This document shows positions 49,101 through 60,823 of a stretch of DNA of 64,000 bases, piece by piece (positions within the stretch are counted from its first letter, which is position 1; each line of letters starts with the position of its first letter). The notes under the pieces were generated by a model. That model was not told the origin of the DNA. It saw only the letters and a list, made by a program, of their open reading frames with translations, and did not search any database. This stretch comes from Phocoena phocoena (lineage: Eukaryota > Chordata > Mammalia > Artiodactyla > Phocoenidae): NCBI RefSeq assembly GCF_963924675.1, contig NC_089228.1:91914894-91978893 (forward strand). The letters are read 5' to 3'. The position numbers were made by a program, and so were the translations under genes.

Positions 49101-49464
49101 TTTTTTAAGTTATATATTTTTTTCATGTATTTTATTATTTATTTATTTATTTATTTATTTATTGGCTGTGTTGGGTCCTCGTTGCTGCGCACGGGCTTCC
49201 TCTACTTGCTGCGAGCAGGGGCCACTCCTCGCCACGGTGTGCGGGCCTCTCACTACGGTGGCCCCTCCCGCTGTGGAGCTGGGGCTGCAGGGCATGCGGG
49301 CTTCAGCAGTTGTGGCTCACGGGCTCCAGAGTACAGGCTCAGCAGCCACTGCGCACGGGCCTAGCTGCTCCATGGCATGTGGGATCTTCCCGGACCAGGT
49401 CTCGAACCCGTGTGCCCTGCACCGGCAGGCAGATTCTCAACCACTGCGCCACCAGGGAAGCCCC
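49101..49464 (-). mobile_element. Long-type CHR SINE nested in L1
   Basis: This minus-strand copy has (TTTA)n at 49136-49162, 'ggctgtgttgggtcctcgtt' and 'actgcgccaccagggaagcc'. It is flanked by tgggtattggatttt (49086-49100) and tgggtgctggatttt (49465-49479). Confidence 0.96.
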
Positions 49465-49713
49465 TGGGTGCTGGATTTTGTCAAATACTTTTTCTGCATC
49501 TATTGACGCGATCACATGATTGTTCTTTTTTAGCCTGCTGATGTGATAGATTACATTAATTGATTTTTGAATATTGAACTAATCTTGCATACCTGGGATA
49601 AACCCAATTTGATCATGGTGTATAATTCTTTTTATACTTTTTTGGATTTAATTAACTAATATTTTGTTGAAGATTTTTGCATCTATGTTCATGAGAGATA
49701 CAGGTCTGTAGTC

Positions 49714-50055
49714 TTTTTTTAATGTATTTATTTTATTTTACTTATTTTTGGCTGCATTTGGTCCTCATTGCTGCATGCGGGCTTTCTCTAGTTGTGGCAG
49801 ATGGGGGCTACTCTTCATTGCGGTGCACGGGCTTCTCTTGTTGCAGAGCGTGGGTTTTAGGCATGAGGGCTTCAGTAGTTGTGGCACGCAGGCTCAGTAG
49901 TCGTGGCTCGTGGGCTCTAGAGTGCAGGTTCAGTAGTTGTGGCACACAAGCTTAGTTGCTCCCCAGCATATGGCATCTTACCGGACCAGGGCTCGAACCT
50001 GTGTCCCCTGCACTGGCAGGCGGATTCTTAACCACTGCGCCATCAGGGAAGTCCC
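49714..50055 (-). mobile_element. Long-type CHR SINE nested in L1
   Basis: This is a full-length minus-strand copy. The L1-derived flanks aggtctgtagt (49702-49712) and aggtccgtagt (50056-50066) form the TSD, so the insertion splits the L1 frame cleanly. Confidence 0.95.
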
Positions 50056-50742
50056 AGGTCCGTAGTTTTCTTATGTCTTTGTTTTATTTTGGTATTAGGG
50101 TAATGCTAGACTCATAGAATGACTTAGAAAGTATTCCCTCTGCTTCTATCCTCTGAAAGAGATTATAGAGAATTGGTATAATTTCTTTCCTAAATGTTTG
50201 ATAAAAGTCACCAGTGAACAAATCCGGGCCTGGTGTTTTCTATTTTTGAAGGTTATTCATTATTAATCCAATTTTTAAAATAGATACAGGCCTATTCAGA
50301 TTGGTTGTTTCTTCTTGTGTGAGTTTTGACAGATTCGCCTTTCAAGGAATCAGTTTATTTCATCTAGCTTATCAAATTTGTGGGCATAGAATTGTTCATA
50401 GTATTCTTTTATTATCCTTTTAGTTTCCATGGTATCTGTAGTGATGTCCCCTCTCTCTTTTTTGTTATTAGCCTGGCTAGAGGCTTATCAATTTTATTGA
50501 TCTTTTCAAAGAACAAGCTTTTGATTTTGTTGATTTTTCTCTACTGATTTCCTGTTTTCAACTTCATTGATTTTTGCTCTAATTCTTCTTCTTTTCTTCT
50601 TTTTCTAGTTTCCTAAGGTGAGAACTTAGATTATTGATTTTAGATCTTTGTTTCTAATATATTCATTCAATACTACAAATTTCCCTTTCAACACAACTTT
50701 CACTGTATCCCCTAAATTTTCCCTTTTATTTAGTTCAAAATA

Positions 50743-51081
50743 TATATATATATTTTTTTTTGCGGTACGTGGGCCTCTCACTGTTGTGGCCTCTCCTGTT
50801 GTGGAGCACAGGCTCCGGTCGCACAGGCTCAGTGGCCATGGCTCATGGGCCCAGCCGCTCTGCGGCATGTGGGATCTTCCCGGACCGGGGCACGAACCCA
50901 TGTCCCCTGCGTCGGCAGGCCGACTCTCAACCACTGCGCCACCAGGGAAGCCCCAAAATATATTTTTCAATTGAGGTATAATTGACATGTAACACTGTAT
51001 TAGTTTCAGATATATGACATAATAATTCAATATTTGTATATAGTGTGAAATGATCACCACAATAAGTCTAATTAATACCTA
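50743..51081 (-). mobile_element. L1 3' tail nested in L1, itself carrying a SINE
   Basis: 'caattgaggtataattgacatg', 'gtttcagatatatgacataa' and 'gtgaaatgatcaccacaata' form an antisense L1 3' UTR. It is bounded by agttcaaaata at 50732-50742 and 51082-51092. The host L1 resumes in register on both sides. The SINE at 50753-50954 sits at its poly(A) end. Confidence 0.88.
50753..50954 (-). mobile_element. Short-type CHR SINE, third nesting level
   Basis: It reads poly(T), 'gcggtacgtgggcctctcac' to 'gcgccaccagggaagcccc'. The AT-rich flanks around aaaatatat...ttttt are compatible with a TSD. Confidence 0.94.
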
Positions 51082-51741
51082 AGTTCAAAATACTTTTAAA
51101 ATTTCTTCTTTGACCTATGAGTCCTTTAGAAGTGTGTTGCTTAATTTCCACATATCTGGGGATTTTCCAGTTACCTTTCTGTTACTGATTTTCAGTTTAT
51201 TCCACTGTGGTCTGAGGGCAGATATTATATGATTTCTATTCTTTTAAATTTGTTAAGGTGTGTTTTATCACAGAATGTGATTTATCTTGGTGAATGTTGC
51301 ATGTGAGCTTGAGAAAAATGTGATTTCCTGTAATTTGAAAGTGATATGCTGAGGTGTAGTTTTTTTGGCATTTATGCTGCTTGGTGTTCTCTAAGCTTCC
51401 TGGATCTGTGGTTTGGTGTCTGACAGTAATTTGGGGAAAATTCTCAGTTATTATTGTTTCAATATCTTCTGTTCCTCTCTCTCTTTCTTTTCCTCTAGTA
51501 TTCCCATTATACAGATGCTACATCTTTTGTAGTTGTCCCACAGTCCTTTGATATTCTGTTCTGTTTTCTTCCCCAGTCTTTGTTCTCTTTGTTTTTTGGT
51601 TTATGAAGATCCTATTAATATATCCTCTAATTCAGAGGTTCTTTCCTCAGCTGTGTACAGTCTACTAATAAGCCTATCAAAGCCATTCTTCATTTCTGTT
51701 ACAGTGTTGTTGTTGTTGTTGTTTTCATTTTGGCCAGTGTA

Positions 51742-51838
51742 ATTTTATTTATTTTTATTTTTAACATCTTCATTGGAGTATAATTGCTTTAAAATGGTTT
51801 GTTAGTTTCTGTTTTATAACAAAGTGAATCAGCTACAC
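51742..51838 (-). mobile_element. Short L1 3' end, minus strand
   Basis: 'taacatcttcattggagtataattgctt' and 'tataacaaagtgaatcagct' form an approximately 95-bp antisense L1 tail lying exactly between the two oppositely oriented parts of the larger L1. The TSD is not clear. Confidence 0.8.
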
Positions 51839-51849
51839 AGTAAAAAAAG

Positions 51850-51936
51850 CATGCATGAACAGATGAGCAATATAAGCAGAGAGATACAAATTCTAAGAAA
51901 GTACCAGAGAAATGCTAGCGATAAAAAACACTGTCC
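51850..51936 (+). mobile_element. Inverted L1 segment
   Basis: 'aacagatgagcaatataagc', 'aaattctaagaaagtaccag' and 'gctagcgataaaaaacactgt' are L1 ORF1-region sequence in sense orientation. The neighbouring L1 is antisense and starts at the adjoining L1 position ('cattcttcatttctgttaca' near 51690 is the complement of what follows 'aacactgt'). The arrangement fits twin priming. Confidence 0.7.
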
Positions 51937-51937
51937 A

Positions 51938-52152
51938 GGGCTTCCCTGGTGGCGCAGTGGTTGAGAGTCCGCCTGCCGATGCAGGCGACGCGGGTTCGTG
52001 CCCCGGTCCGGGAAGATCCCACATGCCACGGAGCGGCTGGGCCCGTGAGCCATGGCCGCTGAGCCTGCGCGTCCGGAGCCTGTGCTCCGCAATGGGAGAG
52101 GCCACAACAGTGAGAGGCCCGTGTACCACAAAAAAAAAAAAAAAAAAAAAAA
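51938..52152 (+). mobile_element. Short-type CHR SINE
   Basis: This intact plus-strand copy runs from 'gggcttccctggtggcgcag' to 'gaggcccgtgtaccac' and poly(A). It adjoins the inverted L1 segment. No TSD is visible. Confidence 0.95.
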
Positions 52153-52244
52153 TAGCAAAGTTCTCTAAATGTGCTTTTATCCTCAGTGCATGAGACGTTA
52201 TTCTCTGTTCTTATTATTGTTATTTTTATCATATTTATCTGGAG

Positions 52245-52523
52245 ATGCTTGTAAGGGGACTAAAGCAACACCCAAACTGGCCCATCACTGCCAAGAAAAA
52301 AACATACAAGTACACAATGTCTCTTCACTATGACATCTTTAGTTCCCATGGACTTTCACCTATTTTGCGTAAGTTTGGGAAACGGCTCTCTCTTCCCTAT
52401 GTGCCAATAGGAAAAGGCACAAAGAAGCAAGCCAGGATTACCATCAACAAAGAAAACTGTACATCTGCTTGTGCTAAAACTTGTTCTGAGGGCAAAATCT
52501 GTTTTGTCAGTAATGTAGTCTAA
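52245..52523 (+). other. Unrecognised 92-codon open frame
   Basis: I do not recognise the product. The frame is Lys-rich and non-repetitive, with segments such as MSLHYDIFSSHGLSPILRKF and RLSLPYVPIGKGTKKQ and four cysteines near the C-terminus. There is no signal peptide, no splice junction and no domain I can name. An aagaaataaat motif lies about 260 bp downstream. It may be a dead retrocopy or chance; only the balanced composition favours coding ancestry. Confidence 0.25.
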
Positions 52524-52794
52524 AGATAGAAGTTAAGAAATGAGAAATCAGATTGACTGCTACTTGTTGTTGACCCTAAAATTGCCACAGTGACACTGGA
52601 AAAGGGCCAAGTTTTGCTTGGACTACAACTGTCCCCTTAATTTCAATTTGCATCTTAATATCTCCCCTGGACTACCTGTACCCTTCTTGGCATGTGTCAC
52701 TTGTCCTTATACATATGACCTGCACAGATCAGTGTTGATTCTATCTTATCAAGGAGGAAACAGGATTTTGAACAATGTCCTGAAGAAATAAATA

Positions 52795-52925
52795 TGCCAT
52801 GATATCAATGGTGGTTAACTCTGAGTAGTGGGATTATGAGTGGTTTCTATTTTCTTCTTCATACATTTGTCAAAATTTCTACATCAAACATTTAAATTTT
52901 ATTATAAGAAAAAATTATTTAAAAG
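52795..52925 (+). mobile_element. Old L1M 3' end fragment
   Basis: 'tggtggttaactctgagtag', 'gggattatgagtggtttcta' and 'tattttcttcttcatacatt' followed by an A-rich end match old L1 3' UTRs on the plus strand. Confidence 0.65.
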
Positions 52926-54439
52926 ATATGACTGAATACAATAGAAGATTATTATTTAATTTCATAAACAGAAAGTAATTTCTGAGTACCTACTATGTTG
53001 CTAGGTGCTACGAGGTATAAATCAGGGGAAACAAGTCATGAACCCAGAGAACGACTAGTGACTGTGAGTAACAAGCTACAAGGTACCAGTTGTGTGGAAC
53101 AGACAACAAACATCTGATTTTGAAAGGAATGGATTGCTGATAACCATGATCGAAAAGGTAAGTTTTCCCATTTAGTTAGCTTGACAAAACACAAGAAGTA
53201 GTCTCATAAAAAAAGGAAAAGTTTTTTTTTTTTTTTAAAGAAACGATTTCCTTCTCTCTAGAACCCAGGAAGCACAATGCTCGGTACTCAGACATTTCTA
53301 ACCATCGTTCCTCTTAACATGTCTCTCTGGCTCTTCAAGACAACAGCGTTCCCTAAAGCCTACAATTCAACCACAGCTTTTTTTTTTTTTTTTTAAAGTA
53401 TCCAGTGTGCACACAATAAAATGGAGTCTAAATTTACAGTCTGACTAGGAGAAGGAAGCAGTCATGCCACACTCCACTTACTTATAAATATGTTGGCAGT
53501 ACTCCATTAAATCATAAAGACATGTGAATTTAAAGACTCTGGCCTGCTCACATACCAACTAAGTCCCTGTCAATTTCAGGCTCTATCTTAGCCAAAGCAT
53601 ATATCAAAAGGGCAATAATTTTATATTAGATAATTGTTATAAACTAGTATTTTTACTGCCCTTACAGTTGACTATTTTTTTTTTCAGTGATTCCACTTTC
53701 ATTGGCAGAGAAAAGATGCATGCTTACTGAACAGAGCTAAATAGTTTTGCAGCCTAGAAAGGAAAGATGAGTAGGTAGATTGAAAATGTCAATGTGAGAC
53801 TACTAGGCACATTTTATTAAAAAAAAAATAATCATCCAGGCACTGATAATAAAAGAGGTTCATTCTTCATTAATAGGACTGTTGCCTTGACAACCTCCAG
53901 CTCACATAAGTATTTGCATCAGCCACGGTGCACAGTTCTGACACTAAGGAACAGCTCCAATGTGTCCTTTCTATATCCATGCCTGAGATCGTCTATTATA
54001 CAGCTCAGCTGCATTATCAGTTACCATTAAAGTAACACCCAACCAACCCCATCCAGAACATGTCACATCCAGCCCCAAAGAAGCAATTTAAACAATTTTC
54101 CTGGCATGTCAAATAGATAAAAGGTAGAACTGATAAATGGTCTTCTTTTGCAAAAAGAATGTTTTATAGGAGGACATATAGCTTTGTTTTTTATCTTCTT
54201 GTTTGTGCAATGGAGGGCAAAGTATTTTGAAAAAATTGATTCCATGAATAATAATGTGCGTTCAAATCATGCATTGTGTCCCTAAAATTCTTATTTTCCT
54301 AGTTTGTAATTATCACCAAACAGCCTAAAGTACTTTTAGACACTGAGGGTATGAATCAGTACAATGTGTGTGGTGGGGAGGAAGGGCACGGGGGACGATA
54401 AATATTAGGGAGCATTTACCATTGACCTATCACTTCCAA
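52926..54439. other. Intronic stretch, weak old-LINE trace, A/T homopolymers
   Basis: T runs occur at 53222-53236 and near 53380. 'gtacctactatgttgctagg' (52986) suggests an old LINE tail. No gene is visible. Confidence 0.4.
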
Positions 54440-54930
54440 TGCTTGGAATTTTCCTTAAGAAATAATTGTACAATTATAAAATAGCATTTGTACAAGGACA
54501 TGCACTGTAATTTCACTTCTAATAGGGGAAAAACTGAAAATAAGTCAAACATCACTAATTTTTAAAATGATTATAAATACCACTAGATGACCATCCTTGC
54601 AGGGAAGGGACCAGGTGAGGCTGGTGGGGAGCCCAGGTGTGCGCCCTCTCAGAGTCACACCCTAGGACCTCACTCATCTCACCCACGTTTGGGCTCTGCA
54701 TTCTTGTACATATTATTTCCCCTACATACAATTTTGATTGTTTACATCAATTATAGTGTAACCATACAATGAAATACTATGTAGTCACTAAAAAGTGATA
54801 GTATAGACCTCAACTTACTGACATGGAAAGAGCCCCAGAGCACAGGGTCTAAGTTAAACAAGCAGGCCACAAAAATAGAATGTGTAGAAAGTTGTCAAAA
54901 TCTATAATATAAAACCAATCAGTGTAATTT
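54440..54930 (+). mobile_element. Old L1M 3' UTR, interrupted in the middle
   Basis: The left part (to about 54580) and the right part from 54760 ('accatacaatgaaatactatg', 'ctaaaaagtgatagtataga', 'actgacatggaaagagcc') belong together as an old L1 3' UTR. A GC-richer block at 54585-54755 that I cannot classify separates them. Confidence 0.55.
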
Positions 54931-55026
54931 TAAAAACCCAACATAGAACTTTTCTAAATAATTAATTGTAAATTATATTTTTAAAAATGAAATATTTGAA
55001 ATAATTAAAACCAGTGAGTATTTCTT

Positions 55027-55303
55027 GGGACTTCCCTGGTGGTCCAGTGGTGAAGAATCCCCCTTCTAATGCAGGGGATGAAGGTTCGATCCCTGGTCGG
55101 GGAACTAAGATCCCACATGCTGCAGGGCAACTAAGCCCGCGTACCACAACTACTGAGCCTGGGTGCCTCAACTAGAGAGGCTGTGTGCCGCAAACTACAC
55201 AGCCCACACGCCACACCTAGAGAGAGAAAACCCACATGCCGTAATTAGAGAGAAGCCCGCATGCCACAACGAAGACCCGATGCGGCCAAATAAATAAATA
55301 AAA
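55027..55303 (+). mobile_element. CHR SINE with 15-bp TSD
   Basis: The head 'gggacttccctggtggtcca' and 'gggaactaagatcccacatg' continue into a long CHR body ('acgaagacccgatgcggcc') and (AAAT)n. The duplication is cagtgagtatttctt at 55012-55026 and 55304-55318. It mixes the short-class head with a long-class tail. Confidence 0.95.
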
Positions 55304-55904
55304 CAGTGAGTATTTCTTAAGGCATTGGACTAGGGAAAAAAAAAAAGAAAACACTATTGTATATTTAAATCTGCTTGCTTTTCTTACAGGTAGAATATTG
55401 TTACAAGTTTGTAATCTGAACAAAACTATTCTCTGAAATAAACTTCATCTTCAAATTCAATCACTGTGTAGCTACAAAACACTTGGCAGATTGGCCCTTC
55501 TTTGAATTCTCTAACTTGCTTTTCTAACATTTAAGGAATCTAAAGCATTTTATCAACATGTTTAAACTAAATCTTTTGACTCAGGAAGCCAGAACTGCTT
55601 CACAGTTGATGAATTTTGGGTCTATACAAGTAAAGGATACTTGGCTGCTCTAATGAATCAGAAAAATTAGAGGCAACAAGTACTCCTTATTCTAGAATGC
55701 ACTATAATGCTAAACATTGTCCTTTCATTCTGTACTATTTAAGCCATACTCTTATTTAACTTTCATGCATATGTACATGCCTTGGGTCTCCAAGTAGGCA
55801 ATAGGCTCTTGAAGACTAGGCCACTGGGTGCAGATGTAGAAGGGCCTTTATTACACCAGAAGCTCAGTAACTACCGCTAAATAATGAATGACTGAAATTA
55901 TTGG

Positions 55905-56155
55905 AAAGCAGTGTGGTAGAGCAGAGAAACTGTGAGCTTAAATCTTCAGATAGGCCTTAGACAGAATCCAATGCTGCTCATTGCTAAATGCATGGCTATA
56001 AGCAAGTTACCCAACCTTACTGAGACTGGGCTTCTTTGTCTCGAATTTACGTACCTTAACAGGTTCTCCTAGTGATCAAGTAAAGCAATGTCTGTTGGCA
56101 GCTACACGAAGTGCCTAACATACCAGGTCCTCAATAAATGCTAGTTCTCTTTCCC
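55905..56155 (+). mobile_element. MIR SINE
   Basis: 'agcagtgtggtagagcagag', 'tataagcaagttacccaacc', 'ctgagactgggcttctttgt' and 'ccaggtcctcaataaatgc' give a near full-length diverged MIR. Confidence 0.75.
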
Positions 56156-58055
56156 CTTCTTTACAATTGCCTCTGTCACTAACATAGAAAACTTAAATAA
56201 GTCAGGGAAATGAAGTCGATCTCTAGTGACTATAAAATTTAGCTACAAATCAGATTTTGCTCATTTGTCAACCATATAGACCCGACATCAGTCCATCTAC
56301 ACTAAGATCTCACTATGAACACTCAACCTAGGAAAGTCCTTGCTGAACGCTGGTTCCCAGAATCCCTATGGATTCCCAGGCATCTTGGACTCCTGACCAC
56401 GAGGTCACCCTGCAGCCAGGCTGTGTGGGATTAACACCATTTGGTGCCCACATTTTCTCACTTGTCTTTTGCTGCTCAGTGAAATCCCTTCCAGGCAATA
56501 CCTCGATTCCAAGATCTTTTTCTTAAAATGCCAAATATTCCTTTCCCCTTCTGATGAAAACAGTTTATACATGCTTGTTATAAAAAGTTCAAAAGACATG
56601 GATGTTTAGGAAGCAAAAGCTTTTGGTAAGTTTACCCCCTAAAAATTCAAGAAGTATCCTTCCAGACTTTATTTTCAATAAGGCAAATCTTTAAGTGTAT
56701 ATATCACCTCTTTACACCTTCCTTTCAATTCCTGCTCCATTATCCTTAGAAAATCTCTTTTCCTGCCTTTTTTGGGTCCCATTTGTCAATTCCAAAGTTA
56801 TTCTTATAATCAAAGGAGAGTAATTATACACTCATATAAAGAAAAAGAAAAATTCTGTGCTTGGTAGAGAAAGGAAGAAGGAACCAAGCCCAACATCAGC
56901 TGAAAGTATGCATCATCTGCATAGAAATCCCTATCTAGTTCTAAGTCCTTCTCTAATTAAATTCACACTCGCCTAGGTATCAGCATTCATAACAAATGAC
57001 TGCTTTTCATTTAATGTGATTGTTTTCCTGCTTCATTTAACTAAAAGCATAGTGGAAGAGTTTTTCCTAACATTTTACATTACCTAGTGCTACTCCAAAA
57101 ACCTTCGGTGAAGATCTTCTTTTTAATTTCTCATCTATCACGGAGTGATAGTTTTGTAAAATAAATAAAAGAGCCTTACTAGAAAAATGAATAAAAACCA
57201 GACACACAAAGCATAAGTCCAAGTCTTTTAAACTACCAGACTTAGCAGCCTTAAAATTACTCTGTTGGATTGTTATAAAAGTGTTCAACGTCTTACTCAC
57301 AATTTTTGTACTCATCTCATAGCAGACCATTAGCAGAATTTGCAGATGGTGGTGGTCTGTGCACTACACACGGAGTAATACTCTTCTGCATCTCTGCATA
57401 GAAAACGAACCACCCAACCCTTACATTAAGTCTGTGGGCAAGTGTCTTCCAAGTTTCTAAGAACTAACTTGCAGATAAACTTTGGGGTGGGAGTCCCCAT
57501 TTAAAATTTGGGACTGTCTGAACTGGACATATTGAGACAATCTACTGAGTTTTTCACTTTTCACCCAGATATTTAAAATTATATAAATAAAACTAAAGAC
57601 TCTTGAAACCAGGGAGAGCTGGTTATTGGAAATATGCCAAGAAGTCCTGGACAAAAATTCAATTTTCTTTTTAGACTCCAAAGTTATTTCTTGCCTGATG
57701 GCTATCATTTTAATGTTAATGATTGAAGGGGAAAGCAACATGCCCAAACCCAATGCAAACAGAAAAACCAAACAAAATCCTATTTCTTTTCTAAATCTGA
57801 CCTTCAGTTTAAAATACTTACAGTAAGGTTCACAAAAATATCCTGTCACACATAGCACTCATGAGATTTCTATTGGGCTACAAGTCACTATACTGATGGA
57901 TTTTCCTATTACTTATGAACTCTCATCTAGCTTTCTTAAGGTGCCTTAGAGCTCTAGTCTTTCAATGGCTCACTTTCCTCAACTATAAAAGAGGAATGAG
58001 AATAAAGGGAATGAGGAGGGTACTACATACATTGTCAGGGCTATGACAAAACCAG

Positions 58056-58058
<3 letters not shown>
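56156..58058. other. Intronic stretch without a recognised gene or repeat
   Basis: Minus-strand open frames of 87 and 133 codons (57067-57330, 57457-57858) lack domains and splice context. I treat them as chance. Confidence 0.45.
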
Positions 58059-58101
<43 letters not shown>

Positions 58102-58117
58102 TGCGTGTGTACACACA
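58059..58117 (+). repeat. (GT)n microsatellite
   Basis: About 20 uninterrupted GT units run to 58098, followed by a tacgtgcgtgtgtacacaca tail. It is likely length-polymorphic. Confidence 0.97.
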
Positions 58118-59892
58118 ATAAACAAAAATCTATAGAATCTATGTTTCTCCAATATTTCACTTGCTAATTCAGGACATAAAACCTGGCCTTGATTTTCTTT
58201 TAACTCCTCATCTGGGATATTGCTTGATCCAAATTGCCAGCCACAGTACATTCATCTATTCATTGATTCAATAATTTGTTAAGGATTTGATTCATTTTCA
58301 ATCATTCATTTAGCAAAAATTTATTAACCACCTACTATGCTAGACACTGAGAGGGCAAGAGGAAAACAGCATATTTCTGGAACCTTGAAATAGATCCCAA
58401 CACTCAACAGGTGGGCCCAAAGGGATAAATCAGACCACCTATTCTGTATATTAAGCTGTTTAATCAAAGCAATTGCAAGTCAACTATCAGCATTCCCAGT
58501 ACCTTGCCATTTAAAATATTTATTTTGCAAAGCGTTTTCTGAAAGGGAAAGGATTTCTATTGCAAACACATATAAGTGATAAATTATTAATTCACTGAAT
58601 ACCCTGTTTGTTTTTTTTACATCACCAAAACATCTTATACTTGATATATTAAAAAGAATTGGCTGGTAATGAGTTATAGAATGTATAAACTGTTATATTT
58701 TAAAACTTACCATGTTAAACCATAATCTAAATACAACTGGAAAGGGAAAAACATACTAATGGTAAAAAAGCATGTTTTGTACTTGCCTCATGCACACTAA
58801 GAAATCTGAAAACACATATCCTGCAGTTAGAGTGACTCTTGGGTCAGAACACCCATATATTTGACCAAGACTGTTTTTTCTTATGTGTAGTAATTACAGA
58901 ATTATAACGAATTCTTAGGTGAATAGTGGATATACATGTGTGTGTGGGCATGTCTGTGAGTGTGGTGTGTTCTGTGGGGATCGTTGCTTGAACAGAAATA
59001 ACAAGATAATCTAAATGAAATCAGGTCATTACTTGTAGACAAAGTATTAATTTTTAGATGCTGAAGCAGCCTCCAGGCAAACAATTCAACTATCCTGAAG
59101 TCTAGAAAGAAAACAACAGCAAATGTTCCCATTATTGGCATAGTTTTAGAAAGAAGGAAATACAGGGGGGGAAAAAAGGAAAAGGCAAAAAAAAAGGAAA
59201 AGGGCCTCTATTTTGCAGTACTAGGTAACATGATTAAACTCTGATGTGGGAAACAATCTTCTGAAAGGGTATTACTGAGGGGAAAAATGTTTGGAGAACA
59301 GTTGCTGGTCACCCTCAGGAAGTCCTGACACAGACTAAGTTGCAGATTCTTGCTATGCTTTTAAGTAGAGCAACACCATTCTCATGAGACCCAATCACCT
59401 ATCCCCAGGTGTAGGCCCAGAGGGCCCAGCTGGTGGGTGACATAGCTCACCCCCAACCACAGCAGCCTGAGCACGATCAGAACACATCCCTGCATATTTT
59501 GGCTCTTCTGAAGTTTCGCTAATGCCAGTGAACACAGAACAGAAGAGGATAATCAGGACAGGCACTCCACAGGCTTTCTTAGAAGGTTTCCTTTAAGAAG
59601 CAGAAAGAAAAGCACAGATCTCATCTTAACCTGAGAGATTCATGGAACCTAGTTCATTGTTTCAGCAAAATACTCTGGTAACGTATTTTATTTTTGGTGG
59701 AGTAAACAGGGAGATCCTGGAGGTTAGTGATGCCTGCGGCCCTTCAAGAGATGCTTAGATTCCAAGTCCAGTTCCTTATTTAGAGCCTCTCCACGGCTCT
59801 GAATGTGCTATGAAACTAGAATTTTCAAGGAAAGAGACAGGGATCAGATGTTCTAAACGCAAACATCCTTGAATTAAAAAGCAGTCACAGGG
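58118..59892. other. Intronic stretch, old-LINE trace
   Basis: 58250-58370 ('aaaatttattaaccacctac', 'tgctagacactgagagggc') resembles the antisense tail of an old LINE. No gene is visible. Confidence 0.45.
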
Positions 59893-60101
59893 GAGCTTCC
59901 CCGGTGGCGCAGTGGTTGAGAGTCCGCCTGCCGATGCAGGGGACGCGGGTTTGTGCCCCGGTCCGGGAAGATCCCACATGCCGCGGAGCGGCTGGGCCCG
60001 TGGGCCATGGCTGCTGAGCCTGCGCGTCCGGAGCCTGTGCTCCGCAATGGGAGAGGCCACAACAGTGAGAGGCCCGCGTACCGTTAAAAAAAAAGAAAAA
60101 A
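59893..60101 (+). mobile_element. Short-type CHR SINE with 17-bp perfect TSD
   Basis: This nearly consensus copy runs from 'gagcttccccggtggcgcag' to 'gaggcccgcgtaccgtt' and poly(A). It is flanked by aaaaagcagtcacaggg at 59876-59892 and 60102-60118. High CpG retention points to a recent insertion. Confidence 0.97.
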
Positions 60102-60823
60102 AAAAAGCAGTCACAGGGATGTCCGACTAAGGCTGGTGACTTAATAGGAATAGGCTGTGAGTCAACGCATATGTAGGATAGCAAAATGTGTGTTCAAGGC
60201 TGAGAATAAAAATTCCCTGCCTTCTTGGGAAGAAATAATGACAGAGCTGGATCTATCTGTGACCTTTCTGAATTCTGCAAATTTGGTGTCAACAGCACAG
60301 TGAGTGATGACCAGGCTGAGACAAGGCTAGTGTGATGGGGGAGAAGCGAAGACCCACAAGGGACACAGTTCATCCATCCTGGAGGTCACTGTTCTCCCTG
60401 TCACCTCACTCAGTGCTACTCTGAGGAGACACGTGAAAGACATGAGTCACACTGATGTTCCACCCTCTCCTCACCCGTTGTGCCTGAGCCCACCTTCGTC
60501 ATGACCTTTCCATATATTGTGGAAATTCAGTAGGGCAAACTGTAATAGCTGTAGAGTGCAGAGGGCAGGAGGAGGTGGCAGATAAGTGCTATTGCTTCTC
60601 ACTAGCGATCCAGGTGCCTACAAAGGCAGTGGAAGACAGCAGCCCAGGGGGTCTAAGCCTGGCATCTCCCAAACCATGGATGGAGACTTTGGAGACCAGA
60701 TTTCTGGCTCTGCCATAGGGTCATGGTGCTGCATTCGACACATCATCTACATCTCCTACCTCGCTAAGTTGTAGTTTCCTTCTCTGAAGAAAGAAAGAGA
60801 AAAAGAAGAAAGAAAGAGAAACG

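Larger units (their letters stand above)
48765..51720 (-). mobile_element. Long antisense L1 (ORF2 into ORF1), with nested insertions
   Basis: Excluding nested elements this is about 1.9 kb of continuous antisense L1. It includes 'ggtgagaggggacatcctcg', 'tttctgcatctattgacgcg', 'gggataaacccaatttgatc', 'atcttttcaaagaacaagct', 'ggttttccag'-like text near 51160 and 'ggtgttctctaagcttcctg' near 51380. It is interrupted by SINEs at 49101 and 49714 and by an L1 tail at 50743. No intact ORF survives. Confidence 0.9.

Noticed and set aside
57457..57858. 133-codon minus-strand frame
   Set aside because: No domain, no splice context and AT-biased composition; consistent with chance.
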